Of a stretch of DNA of 64,000 bases, positions 52,582-61,749 are shown in pieces. The DNA lies in assembly GCF_008033385.1 (NCBI RefSeq), contig NZ_VOGY01000007.1:186001-250000 (forward strand), written 5' to 3'. The notes below the pieces were generated by a model. That model was given only the letters and a program-made list of their open reading frames with translations. It ran no database searches and was not told the origin of the DNA. The first letter of the stretch is position 1. Each line of letters starts with the position of its first letter. Origin of the DNA: Algibacter pacificus. Its GTDB lineage: Bacteria > Bacteroidota > Bacteroidia > Flavobacteriales > Flavobacteriaceae. The position numbers and the translations under genes were made by a program.

Positions 52582-52731
52582 CTAAATAATTTTATTGATA
52601 GGTTAAAGTCGAATTAATCGATTTAGTATTACAAAAAAATCAACTTTTTTTTAGCTATCATTTATAAGTTTCGTTAATATTATTTTTAGAATGAAATTAA
52701 TAGAATGTTTTATTACTAACACCGTATGGTG

Positions 52732-53661
52732 TTATGTCTCTAAAAACTTAATGTTTCGAGTTAATCCTGCATACTTTGTTCGTTTAACCGCAGATTTTTG
52801 AAACACTTTTTTAAAGGTATCTTCAGTAATTTCTTCCCAATCTTTTTTTGACATAGAGAGTAATTCGGGGTGTGGATTAAATAGCGGTTCATTATGCGGT
52901 TTAGAAAACCGGTTCCATGGGCACACATCTTGACATATATCGCAACCAAACATCCAATTATCCATTTTTCCTTTAAAATCATTTGGAAGATTTTCTTTTA
53001 ACTCAATGGTTAAGTATGAAATACATTTACTACCATCCACAACATAAGGCTCTGTAATGGCTTGAGTGGGGCAAGCATCTATACAGGCTGTACAGGAACC
53101 GCAATGATCGGTTGTAATAGTGTCGTATTCTAACTCTAAATCGATAATAAGTTCGGCTATAAAATAAAATGATCCTACTTGTTGTGTTATTAAATTACTG
53201 TGTTTACCAATCCATCCTAGCCCAGATTTAGCTGCCCATGCTTTATCTAATACAGGTGCCGAGTCTACAAACGCTCTACCATTTACGGCTCCTATTTCCT
53301 TTTGAATAAAATGCAAAAGTTGCTTTAATTTATCTTTAATTACAAAATGATAATCTTGTCCATAGGCGTATTTACTTAATTTAGGCGCATCCTGACATTC
53401 TTGAAGTTGCGCTGGATAATAATTTAACAATAAAGAAACCACACTTTTGGAGTTCTCAACGAGTAAGGTAGGATTCAATCGCTTATCAAAATGATTTTCC
53501 ATGTAACGCATTTCACCATGCATACCTTTTTCTAAATAACTTTCTAACCGAGGAGCTTCTTCTTCTAAAAACTCGGCTTTACTAATTCCACAAGACAAAA
53601 AACCGAGGCGTTTGGCTTCGGTTTTAATTAATGCGGTATATTTACTTTTACTGCCTATCAC
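52732..53661 (-). CDS. queG: Epoxyqueuosine reductase QueG
   Basis: Reduces epoxyqueuosine to queuosine in tRNA using cobalamin and two [4Fe-4S] clusters. The 309 residues include the conserved [16 protein letters not shown] and [18 protein letters not shown] blocks. Eight cluster cysteines are visible, in [16 protein letters not shown] with the later CIS, and in [11 protein letters not shown]. The likely start is a GTG at 53661. It is short of the about 380 residues of enterobacterial QueG because the C-terminal HEAT repeat is absent, as in many Bacteroidota. It follows ruvB by 25 bp, so the two are probably cotranscribed. Confidence 0.92.
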   Translation of the reverse strand: MIGSKSKYTALIKTEAKRLGFLSCGISKAEFLEEEAPRLESYLEKGMHGEMRYMENHFDKRLNPTLLVENSKSVVSLLLNYYPAQLQECQDAPKLSKYAYGQDYHFVIKDKLKQLLHFIQKEIGAVNGRAFVDSAPVLDKAWAAKSGLGWIGKHSNLITQQVGSFYFIAELIIDLELEYDTITTDHCGSCTACIDACPTQAITEPYVVDGSKCISYLTIELKENLPNDFKGKMDNWMFGCDICQDVCPWNRFSKPHNEPLFNPHPELLSMSKKDWEEITEDTFKKVFQKSAVKRTKYAGLTRNIKFLET

Positions 53662-53686
53662 AAATAAAATTAATTAGTAAAATTGA

Positions 53687-54709
53687 CTAAAACAAGCCTC
53701 CTTGCGTTGGCCCTTTAATTCGCCCTAAATGTTTATAAGCTTCTGGTGTTACCTCACGACCTCTTGGAGTTCGCATAATAAATCCTTGTTGAATTAGAAA
53801 AGGTTCATATACCTCTTCAATAGTTTCAGGGCTTTCACTTACTGCAGTAGCTATGGTAGAAATCCCAACAGGTCCTCCTTTAAATTTATCAATGATTGTG
53901 GATAAAATTTTGTTATCCATTTCATCCAAACCATGGGCATCTACGTGCAAAGCCTCTAAAGCATATTTAGCAATACGAATATCAATCTTTCCATTTCCTT
54001 TAATTTGTGCAAAATCTCGAACACGCCTTAATAGGGCGTTTGCTATTCTAGGTGTTCCACGGCTTCTTCCTGCAATTTCAATAGCCGCTTCCATAGAAAT
54101 AGGCACCTTTAAAATCATGGCACTACGTTGCACAATACTGGTTAACAGATCAGTTTTATAATATTGCAATCTGCTTTGAATTCCAAAACGTGCTCGCATA
54201 GGTGCAGTAAGCAAACCAGAACGCGTAGTTGCTCCAACCAAAGTAAATGAATTTAAATTTATTTGAACAGTTCTAGCATTTGGTCCAGTTTCAATCATTA
54301 TATCAATTTTATAGTCCTCCATTGCCGAGTATAGATACTCCTCAACAATAGGACTTAACCGATGAATTTCATCAATAAAAAGCACGTCACGTTCATCTAA
54401 GTTAGTAAGTAAACCAGCCAAATCTCCTGGTTTATCAAGAACAGGTCCAGACGTTATTTTAATGCCAACATTTAACTCATTTGCAAGAATATTAGCCAAA
54501 GTTGTTTTTCCTAGTCCTGGTGGCCCATGAAATAAAGCGTGATCTAAGGCTTCGCCTCTTTGGTTGGCTGCCTGAACAAATATTTTAAGATTTTCCAACA
54601 CCTGATCTTGCCCCATAAAATCGGAAAAAGATAACGGTCTTAATTGTTTTTCAACATCCAATTCTTCTGGAGAAAAATGCGCATCGGTTGGATCTAGGTT
54701 TTCGTTCAT
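53687..54709 (-). CDS. ruvB: Holliday junction branch migration helicase RuvB
   Basis: A 340-residue AAA+ motor of the RuvAB complex. Walker A is [12 protein letters not shown], Walker B is LFIDEIHRL, sensor 1 is VGATTRSG, and the arginine finger region follows at [10 protein letters not shown]. The C-terminal winged helix has [14 protein letters not shown]. The N-terminus [12 protein letters not shown] is the usual RuvB opening. It starts at an ATG and lies 25 bp upstream of queG. The cytochrome oxidase operon terminator lies in the 134 bp between it and ctaD. Confidence 0.96.
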   Translation of the reverse strand: MNENLDPTDAHFSPEELDVEKQLRPLSFSDFMGQDQVLENLKIFVQAANQRGEALDHALFHGPPGLGKTTLANILANELNVGIKITSGPVLDKPGDLAGLLTNLDERDVLFIDEIHRLSPIVEEYLYSAMEDYKIDIMIETGPNARTVQINLNSFTLVGATTRSGLLTAPMRARFGIQSRLQYYKTDLLTSIVQRSAMILKVPISMEAAIEIAGRSRGTPRIANALLRRVRDFAQIKGNGKIDIRIAKYALEALHVDAHGLDEMDNKILSTIIDKFKGGPVGISTIATAVSESPETIEEVYEPFLIQQGFIMRTPRGREVTPEAYKHLGRIKGPTQGGLF

Positions 54710-54770
54710 TAAATAACATTTTGGTATACTAAAACCGCTCTAAAGAATACAGAACAGAAAAAACAAAGAT

Positions 54771-54803
54771 AAATAAAAAGCCTCTCCAAATTTGGAAAGG
54801 CTT
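54771..54803 (-). terminator. Terminator of the alternative complex III/oxidase operon
   Basis: AAGCCT (54778-54783) and TCCAAATTTGGA (54785-54796) with AGGCTT (54798-54803) fold into a 12-bp stem with one mismatch. The A-rich left flank (54771-54780) is a T-tract on the minus strand, 40 bp after the ctaD stop. Confidence 0.7.
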
Positions 54804-54843
54804 ATAAATAATATGTTTTATTACTATTAAAATAGTATAAAGA

Positions 54844-56637
54844 TTAGTGCTGTAACTCTTCCTCACCCTCCATTAATGGAACATTTTGAGGAACAAAGTC
54901 AACATCATGACCTGGTTTACTATAATCGTAAGCCCAACGATAAACGTGCGGAATTTCTCCAGGCCAGTTTCCGTGAACATGTTCTACAGGTGTAGTCCAT
55001 TCTAAAGTTGTGGCTTTCCAAGGGTTCTGTTCTGCTTTTTTTCCATAATACATGCTAGCAAAGAAATTATATAGATATATTAATTGTACCACACCACCTA
55101 TAAGGGCAAATATTGTAATTACTACATTAACATTAGCTAAATCATCGAATAATGGAAAATTAGAATTCGTATAATAACGACGAGGTAAACCAGCCATACC
55201 AATAAAGTGCATAGGGAAAAATACGCCATAAGCACAAACTGCGGTAATCCAGAAGTGAATATATCCTAAGTTTTTGTTTAGCATACGTCCATACATTTTT
55301 GGATACCAGTGATAAATACCAGCAAACATACCATAAAGTGCAGATATACCCATTACCAAGTGAAAGTGAGCAATAACAAAATATGTATCATGAACATTAA
55401 TATCTAGTGCAGAATCTCCAAGAATAATACCTGTTAAACCACCAGTAATAAAAGTAGAAACAAAACCAATAGAAAATAACATCGCTGGATTCATTTGTAA
55501 ATTTCCTTTCCAAAGTGTGGTAATCCAGTTAAAGGCTTTAACCGCCGACGGAATTGCAATTAACAAAGTTGTAAAGGTAAATACAGATCCTAAAAAAGGA
55601 TTCATGCCTGATACAAACATATGATGTCCCCAAACAATAGTTGAAAGGAATGCAATAGCTAATATTGAAGTAATCATGGCACGATAACCGAAAATTGGTT
55701 TACGCGAATTTGATGCCATAATTTCGGATACTAAGCCCATTGCAGGTAAAATTACAATATATACCTCTGGGTGACCTAAGAACCAAAATAAATGTTCAAA
55801 CAATACTGGAGACCCGCCTTGATAATGTAAAACTTCACCTTGTATAAATATATCTGATAGGAAAAATGATGTTCCAAAACTTCTATCCATTATTAATAAT
55901 AACGCTGCCGATAACAACACTGGGAAGGATACAATACCAATAATAGCAGTAACAAAAAAGGCCCAAATAGTTAAAGGTAATCTTGTCATAGACATCCCTT
56001 TTGTACGTAAATTTAATACTGTAACAACATAATTTAGTGACCCTAATAATGAAGAGGCTATAAAAATAGCCATAGAAACAAGCCATAGCGTCATTCCCAT
56101 TCCGGAACCTCCTTGAGCCATTGGTAATGCACTTAACGGGGGATAAATTGTCCATCCGGCTGCAGCTGGCCCTGCTTCAACAAATAATGAAATTAACATG
56201 ATTATACTAGATAAAAAGAATAACCAATAGGATACCATGTTTAGGAATCCAGATGCCATATCACGAGCACCTATTTGTAATGGAATTAATAAGTTACTAA
56301 ACGTACCACTTAAACCAGCCGTTAAAACAAAGAATACCATAATAGTTCCATGTATTGTAACTAATGCCAAATAAATATCGGCATCCATAACACCTCCCGG
56401 TGCCCATTTACCTAATAACGCTTCAAATAATACGTTCGGTTCCTCAGGCCATGCAATTTGCATACGAAACATCATAGACATTAGTATACCTATAACCCCC
56501 ATAATAGTACCTGTAACCAAGTATTGTTTTGCAATCATTTTATGATCTTGACTAAATATGTATTTAGTTACAAACGTTTCTTTATGATGATGTCCGTGGT
56601 CGTCGTCGTGAGCGTGAGTATCTGCGTGTGCTGACAT
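54844..56637 (-). CDS. ctaD: Cytochrome c oxidase subunit I
   Basis: The catalytic haem-copper subunit of an aa3-type oxidase, 597 residues and about 12-13 membrane helices. Visible motifs are WFLGHPEVYIVILPAMG (CuB histidine and the crosslinked Tyr), WGHHMFVSGM (two CuB histidines), and HDTYFVIAHFHLVMG (haem ligands). The N-terminus is unusual: MSAHADTHAHDDDHGHHHKE has seven histidines in twenty residues. It is the last gene of the ActB-C-D-E-F-ctaC-ctaD string, so electrons pass from quinol through alternative complex III to this oxidase. Confidence 0.96.
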   Translation of the reverse strand: MSAHADTHAHDDDHGHHHKETFVTKYIFSQDHKMIAKQYLVTGTIMGVIGILMSMMFRMQIAWPEEPNVLFEALLGKWAPGGVMDADIYLALVTIHGTIMVFFVLTAGLSGTFSNLLIPLQIGARDMASGFLNMVSYWLFFLSSIIMLISLFVEAGPAAAGWTIYPPLSALPMAQGGSGMGMTLWLVSMAIFIASSLLGSLNYVVTVLNLRTKGMSMTRLPLTIWAFFVTAIIGIVSFPVLLSAALLLIMDRSFGTSFFLSDIFIQGEVLHYQGGSPVLFEHLFWFLGHPEVYIVILPAMGLVSEIMASNSRKPIFGYRAMITSILAIAFLSTIVWGHHMFVSGMNPFLGSVFTFTTLLIAIPSAVKAFNWITTLWKGNLQMNPAMLFSIGFVSTFITGGLTGIILGDSALDINVHDTYFVIAHFHLVMGISALYGMFAGIYHWYPKMYGRMLNKNLGYIHFWITAVCAYGVFFPMHFIGMAGLPRRYYTNSNFPLFDDLANVNVVITIFALIGGVVQLIYLYNFFASMYYGKKAEQNPWKATTLEWTTPVEHVHGNWPGEIPHVYRWAYDYSKPGHDVDFVPQNVPLMEGEEELQH

Positions 56638-56663
56638 AATCTTATATCGTTTTATCTTTTTTA

Positions 56664-57731
56664 TTAGTTAATTAGAGAGTTTTTGAATTCTTTTTGCTCT
56701 TTTATCCAAGCATCATATTCATCTTGCGTTTCTACAATAATTTTCATTTGCATATTGTAGTGCGAAGTTCCACAAATTTTATTACATATTAATAAATAGT
56801 CAAACTCGTAACGTTCCAAAGCATCTTCTCCTTTAGCTATTAATGCTTTACTATTTTCAACTCTTATTTCATTTATATGTTTAACTTTTTCTTGCATTTG
56901 CTCTGTCTGGCGCATATCAGCGGTAGTGACTGTTGGTGTAAAACCAAATTGAGTAATCATACCTGGAACACAGTTCATTTGTGCTCTAAAGTGAGGCATA
57001 TAAGCAGAGTGCAGTACATCTTGTGATCTCATTTTAAACAACACAGGTTTTCCTACAGGTAAATGTAATTCGGTGGTAATAATATCATCTTGAGCATTAG
57101 GATCGGCTTCATCTAAACCTAAAATATTCGCTTTATCGATATCAATTAATCGCACGTTTGCTTTTCCTAAAGTATTATCTGCTCCAGCATATCTCGCTTT
57201 CCAGTTAAACTGTTGGGCATATAATTCAATAATAAGCGGATCATCACTTTCATCAACACTAGTAATGTTAATCCAAGTATTTAAACCATAGATTATTAAA
57301 CCGGCTAAAACCACTACGGGTATAATAGTCCAAATAAATTCCAATTTATTATTATCGGCAAAGAACAACGCTTTTCTTCCTTTTTCACCTTTATATTTAA
57401 AAGCAAAATAATGTAATAAAAACTGAGTTACTGTTTGCACAAAAAATATAAGTACCATGGAAATTACCATAAGGTTATCCACCGTGGAACCATGTTCTGA
57501 TGCGGAGTTGGACAGCAAAGGTAAATCTCCCCATTTTACAAAACAGACTATGGTAATGATATAAATGAACGCTAAAAAGCCCATCATTAAATACGCATTC
57601 ATTGTGTTGTCTTTTTCTGTTGCAACACTTGAATTCTCACCTTTAGCTTGGGCTAAATCAAAAATTTTAACCATTTGCCATATGGCAACTAAAATAAATA
57701 CTAAAACTATAATTGTTAATAAAGCAGTCAT
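56664..57731 (-). CDS. ctaC: Cytochrome c oxidase subunit II
   Basis: The CuA-bearing subunit, 355 residues. Hydrophobic helices lie at about residues 3-20, 47-66 and 85-110, with another near 135-150. The CuA domain follows, with HSAYMPHFRAQMNCVPG and CNKICGTSHYNMQM (C-x3-C-x3-H-x2-M). An insertion rich in charged residues (about 265-305, AEQMQEKVKHINEIRVENSK-like) lies between the two CuA segments, longer than in most subunit II proteins. It lies 26 bp upstream of ctaD. Confidence 0.94.
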   Translation of the reverse strand: MTALLTIIVLVFILVAIWQMVKIFDLAQAKGENSSVATEKDNTMNAYLMMGFLAFIYIITIVCFVKWGDLPLLSNSASEHGSTVDNLMVISMVLIFFVQTVTQFLLHYFAFKYKGEKGRKALFFADNNKLEFIWTIIPVVVLAGLIIYGLNTWINITSVDESDDPLIIELYAQQFNWKARYAGADNTLGKANVRLIDIDKANILGLDEADPNAQDDIITTELHLPVGKPVLFKMRSQDVLHSAYMPHFRAQMNCVPGMITQFGFTPTVTTADMRQTEQMQEKVKHINEIRVENSKALIAKGEDALERYEFDYLLICNKICGTSHYNMQMKIIVETQDEYDAWIKEQKEFKNSLIN

Positions 57732-57761
57732 TGGTATCGTTCGTCTTTATTTATTTCTTAA

Positions 57762-59147
57762 TTAATAATGAAAATCTTCACTTTCTTTTCTAAAAGGGTA
57801 ACCTTTTACTAATAATGGTGCCTTGGTTAAAGCTGTAAACACCACAAATATAAACAACCCTGCGAAAAGCAAAACAGAAGCTATTTCTGGAATTCCGATA
57901 AACCATCTATCTCCAACGGTTGCAGGCATAATCATATTGAAAATATCTATGTAATGTCCGCACAAAATTACCAAACCAGCCATAACAACAAACCATGGTA
58001 TACGTTTATAATCAGCATTCATTAACAATAATAAAGGGAATACAAAATTCATAACCACCATACCCAAGAAAGGTAATTGATAATCTTGGAAACGTGTTAC
58101 AAAATACGTCACCTCTTCTGGAATATTTGAGTACCAAATTAACATGAATTGTGAGAACCATAAGTAGGTCCAAAAAATACTAATGGCAAACATAAATTTA
58201 GCCACATCATGTAAATGGTTTTCATTAACAAACTCTAAATAGTTTTTAGATTTTAAGTAAATAGTAACTAAAGCAATTACTGTAATTCCACTTACAAACA
58301 TACTTGCAAATACATACCATCCAAATAATGTTGAGAACCAGTGAGGATCAACACTCATAATCCAATCCCAAGACATTATAGATTCTGAATAAATAAAGAA
58401 CACTAAGAATGCCGCAGCTATACGAAATGATTTTTTGAAATTACTATTATCTTCAGCCGTATCTTGTGCGATAGAAAATTTACGCGCAAAATGACGATAT
58501 AAACTCCATCCTGCAATAAAGATTAAACCTCTTACAGCAAACCATCCAATGTTTAACCATCCCGATTTACCTGCAATTAATTTATCAAAATGTGGACTAT
58601 CTGGATTTGACAACTCAGGATCCATCCAAATAAAAATATTGTAATGTCCTATAGTACCAGAGGCAACGGCAATGGCTAAAACTATTAAAGCTCCAGGTAA
58701 TAAATAGGCAGTAATACCTTCCATAACTCTAAAAAGTACAGGAGACCAACCAGCCTGTGAAGCAATTTGTATAGCATAAAAAGCTAAAACTCCTAAGGCT
58801 ATCATCATAAAGAAAAATGCCGCAACATATAGTGCAGACCAAGGTCTATTCGCTATTTGATGCTGTACATGTTCGATGTGTTTTTTGTGAGCATCCACAT
58901 GATGATCTTCAGACGACGCGTGGGCTGTTTCACCGTGAGTATTTGCTTTTGTATGTTCATCATGAGTAGGTGCAGCATGTGCCGCTTCCTCTCCATGCCC
59001 ACCACCGTGATGCGCTTCTTCTGCCAGTAAGGTTTCAACCTCGTCAAAAGATAAATGAGATGTCATAAAACCATATCCAACTCCTAATGCTCCTAAAATC
59101 ATTAGAGTGAAAGAAAATGTCTTTAATTTATTTGAAAATGTGTACAT
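57762..59147 (-). CDS. actF: Alternative complex III subunit ActF
   Basis: A 461-residue integral membrane subunit of the quinol:cytochrome c/oxidase oxidoreductase (alternative complex III), with about ten helices. ActF is a divergent NrfD-like protein with SESIMSWDWIMSVDPHWFSTLFGWYVFASMF. After the first helix there is a histidine-rich insertion (about residues 40-95) with fourteen histidines in about 55 residues, facing the periplasm by the usual topology. It lies between actE (22 bp) and ctaC (30 bp). Confidence 0.92.
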   Translation of the reverse strand: MYTFSNKLKTFSFTLMILGALGVGYGFMTSHLSFDEVETLLAEEAHHGGGHGEEAAHAAPTHDEHTKANTHGETAHASSEDHHVDAHKKHIEHVQHQIANRPWSALYVAAFFFMMIALGVLAFYAIQIASQAGWSPVLFRVMEGITAYLLPGALIVLAIAVASGTIGHYNIFIWMDPELSNPDSPHFDKLIAGKSGWLNIGWFAVRGLIFIAGWSLYRHFARKFSIAQDTAEDNSNFKKSFRIAAAFLVFFIYSESIMSWDWIMSVDPHWFSTLFGWYVFASMFVSGITVIALVTIYLKSKNYLEFVNENHLHDVAKFMFAISIFWTYLWFSQFMLIWYSNIPEEVTYFVTRFQDYQLPFLGMVVMNFVFPLLLLMNADYKRIPWFVVMAGLVILCGHYIDIFNMIMPATVGDRWFIGIPEIASVLLFAGLFIFVVFTALTKAPLLVKGYPFRKESEDFHY

Positions 59148-59169
59148 ATCTATAATAATCTTATCAATC

Positions 59170-59721
59170 TTACTTTTCTAAATCTTCTTTCAACTTTAAA
59201 ACATAAGCCACAACTTGCCAACGCTCTTCTTCGTTTATTTGGTTTGCATACGATCCCATCGCATTCTTCCCATAATAAATGGTATGATAGATACTTCCTT
59301 CATTAATTGCTCTACCGGCATCATCATAACTAGGAATACCCAATATTTTTTCACGTTTAACTAGGTTGCCTTGGCCGTTACCTTTTGTTCCGTGACAAAT
59401 AGCACAATATATATTGTACAACTCTTTTCCGCTTTCAAGATCTATTTCGCTTTCAGATAGCGGGTTTTTTAACGTAGCTTTAGCTAATTCATATCCCGCA
59501 GTAGAATTTTCTATATCAAAAGGTACGTATCCTCGTGCAATAGAGCCATCTGCAGGTAACTGAGCTTCTACTCCATTTTTAAATGCGGCTTCGCCATAAG
59601 TTTCATAACCAGCAGATTCATACATACTTGGCATAAACTGATAGTTAGGTGCTGTATCCTTTTTACAAGATACTGCAAGTAAAACAACTGCGATTACTAA
59701 TATTTTAATTAAGCTTTTCAT
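59170..59721 (-). CDS. actE: Alternative complex III cytochrome c subunit ActE
   Basis: A 183-residue monohaem cytochrome c lipoprotein. The signal ends VVLLAVSCKKD, so C19 is lipidated. The haem motif is C-A-I-C-H in YNIYCAICHGTKGNGQG, with a methionine in KNAMGSYANQI as likely axial ligand. It passes electrons out of alternative complex III toward the oxidase. It is 22 bp before actF and 8 bp after actD. Confidence 0.93.
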   Translation of the reverse strand: MKSLIKILVIAVVLLAVSCKKDTAPNYQFMPSMYESAGYETYGEAAFKNGVEAQLPADGSIARGYVPFDIENSTAGYELAKATLKNPLSESEIDLESGKELYNIYCAICHGTKGNGQGNLVKREKILGIPSYDDAGRAINEGSIYHTIYYGKNAMGSYANQINEEERWQVVAYVLKLKEDLEK

Positions 59722-59729
59722 ACTTTAAA

Positions 59730-60260
59730 TTAATGCGCTTTATCAACTAAATTAATTTCTACGGCTCCAGTTTCGGCTAACAAACTTTTTAATCCCTCTT
59801 CATTACCATTAACAGCAATTTCCATTAAAAAATGATCATCTGTTGTTCTTGGGTCAGGATTTTCAGCACTTTTAAATGGCCACATTCTACTTCTCAAATA
59901 AAACGTTAACACCATTAAGTGGGCCGCAAAAAACACCGTAAGTTCGAACATAATTGGAACAAATGCTGGCATATTTTCAATATAACTAAAACTTGGCTTA
60001 CCACCTATGTTTTGTGGCCAATCTTCTATCATGATGAAATTCATCATAACTGTTGCAACCGTTAAACCAATTAAACCGTATATAAATGCGGTAATTGCAA
60101 TACGAGTAGGTGCTAACCCCATTGCTTTATCTAGTCCGTGAACTGGAAATGGTGTATATATTTCTTCGATATGAAAACGTTCTGCCTTAACTTTTTTAAC
60201 AGCCGACATTAAAACGTCATCATCCGTATAAATAGCGTGAATTACTTTAGATGCTTCCAT
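59730..60260 (-). CDS. actD: Alternative complex III subunit ActD
   Basis: A 176-residue membrane subunit (DUF3341). A soluble N-terminal part (VIHAIYTDDDVLMSAVKKV, then the signature EEIYTPFPVHGLDKAMGL) is followed by two membrane helices (about 54-76 and 98-120) and a short cytoplasmic tail. ActD contributes structure rather than redox centres. It lies 3 bp after actC and 8 bp before actE. Confidence 0.93.
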   Translation of the reverse strand: MEASKVIHAIYTDDDVLMSAVKKVKAERFHIEEIYTPFPVHGLDKAMGLAPTRIAITAFIYGLIGLTVATVMMNFIMIEDWPQNIGGKPSFSYIENMPAFVPIMFELTVFFAAHLMVLTFYLRSRMWPFKSAENPDPRTTDDHFLMEIAVNGNEEGLKSLLAETGAVEINLVDKAH

Positions 60261-60263
60261 TAT

Positions 60264-61721
60264 CTACGCTTCGTTTTTTTTATTATTTACTTTATCTACA
60301 GTTGTTCTAGGATCTGCTCCCGTACCAGCTAAACTTTCACCTCTTTCTCTAATGTTCTTATAACGTTCACCAGAAGATTTCAATATAGTTTTAACCTCTG
60401 CCTGCGCAATTACAGGGAATGTTCTGGAATATAACAGGAATAACACGAAGAAGAATCCTATAGTTCCGACAAATATTCCAATATCCACAAAAGTTGGTGA
60501 AAACATAGTCCAAGATGACGGTAGATAATCTCTATGTAACGAAGTTACAATAATTACAAAACGTTCAAACCACATTCCTATATTAACTACAATTGAAATA
60601 AAGAAAGAAAACATAATACTCGTTCTTAATTTTTTAAACCACATAAATTGTGGAGAGAATACATTACAAGTCATCATAGCCCAATATGCCCACCAGTAAG
60701 GTCCAGTTGCTCTATTCAAGAAAGCATATTGCTCATATTCCACACCAGAGTACCATGCGATAAATAACTCAGTAATGTAAGCCACACCAACTATGGAACC
60801 AGTAATCATAATAACTATGTTCATTAATTCAATGTGCTGTACTGTAATATAATCTTCTAAGTTACATACTTTTCTCATAATAATAAGAAGCGTATTTACC
60901 ATAGCAAATCCTGAGAATACCGCACCAGCCACGAAATAAGGAGGAAAAATTGTAGTATGCCATCCAGGTATAACCGATGTGGCAAAATCGAAAGATACAA
61001 TTGTGTGTACAGAAAGTACTAAAGGTGTTGCTAAACCAGCTAGCACTAAAGATACTTCTTCAAAACGTTGCCAATCTTTTGCACGACCAGACCAACCAAA
61101 ACTTAACAAGGCGTAAATTTTCTTCTGAAAAGGTTTTACAGCTCGATCTCTAAGCATAGCAAAATCTGGAAGTAACCCGGTCCACCAAAATACTAATGAT
61201 ACGGATAAATATGTAGAAATTGCAAATACATCCCAAAGTAATGGTGAATTAAAGTTAACCCATAATGACCCAAATTGATTTGGAATTGGCAGTACCCAAT
61301 ATCCCAACCATGGACGACCCATATGAATTATTGGAAATAAACCAGCTTGCACAACAGAGAATATAGTCATCGCTTCTGCCGAACGGTTAATAGCCATTCT
61401 CCACTTTTGACGGAATAATAATAGTACCGCAGAAATTAAAGTTCCTGCGTGACCAATACCAACCCACCAAACGAAGTTAGTAATATCCCAGGCCCAACCT
61501 ACGGTTTTGTTTAAACCCCAAGTTCCAATACCTGTTGAAACGGTATAAATAATACATCCTATTCCCCAAAGGAAAGCCACAACTGCTATAGAAAAAACTA
61601 TCCACCATTGCTTATTTGCTTTTCCTTCTACAGGTTTTGCCACATCCACAGTAACGTCGTGGTATGATTTTTCTCCTGTAACTAAAGGTCTTCTAATAGG
61701 TGCTTCGTAATGAGACGCCAT
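60264..61721 (-). CDS. actC: Alternative complex III quinol-binding subunit ActC (NrfD type)
   Basis: A 485-residue NrfD/polysulfide-reductase membrane subunit with about ten helices. It is the likely quinol-oxidation and proton-handling subunit next to ActB. Recognisable blocks are NFVWWVGIGHAGTLISAVLL, FPIIHMGRPWLGYWVLPIPN and FERFVIIVTSLHRDYLPSSW. The N-terminus PIRRPLVTGEKSYHDVT is typical of flavobacterial ActC. It lies 28 bp after actB. Confidence 0.94.
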   Translation of the reverse strand: MASHYEAPIRRPLVTGEKSYHDVTVDVAKPVEGKANKQWWIVFSIAVVAFLWGIGCIIYTVSTGIGTWGLNKTVGWAWDITNFVWWVGIGHAGTLISAVLLLFRQKWRMAINRSAEAMTIFSVVQAGLFPIIHMGRPWLGYWVLPIPNQFGSLWVNFNSPLLWDVFAISTYLSVSLVFWWTGLLPDFAMLRDRAVKPFQKKIYALLSFGWSGRAKDWQRFEEVSLVLAGLATPLVLSVHTIVSFDFATSVIPGWHTTIFPPYFVAGAVFSGFAMVNTLLIIMRKVCNLEDYITVQHIELMNIVIMITGSIVGVAYITELFIAWYSGVEYEQYAFLNRATGPYWWAYWAMMTCNVFSPQFMWFKKLRTSIMFSFFISIVVNIGMWFERFVIIVTSLHRDYLPSSWTMFSPTFVDIGIFVGTIGFFFVLFLLYSRTFPVIAQAEVKTILKSSGERYKNIRERGESLAGTGADPRTTVDKVNNKKNEA

Positions 61722-61749
61722 AATTATATAATTGATTCTTTAATTAGAT

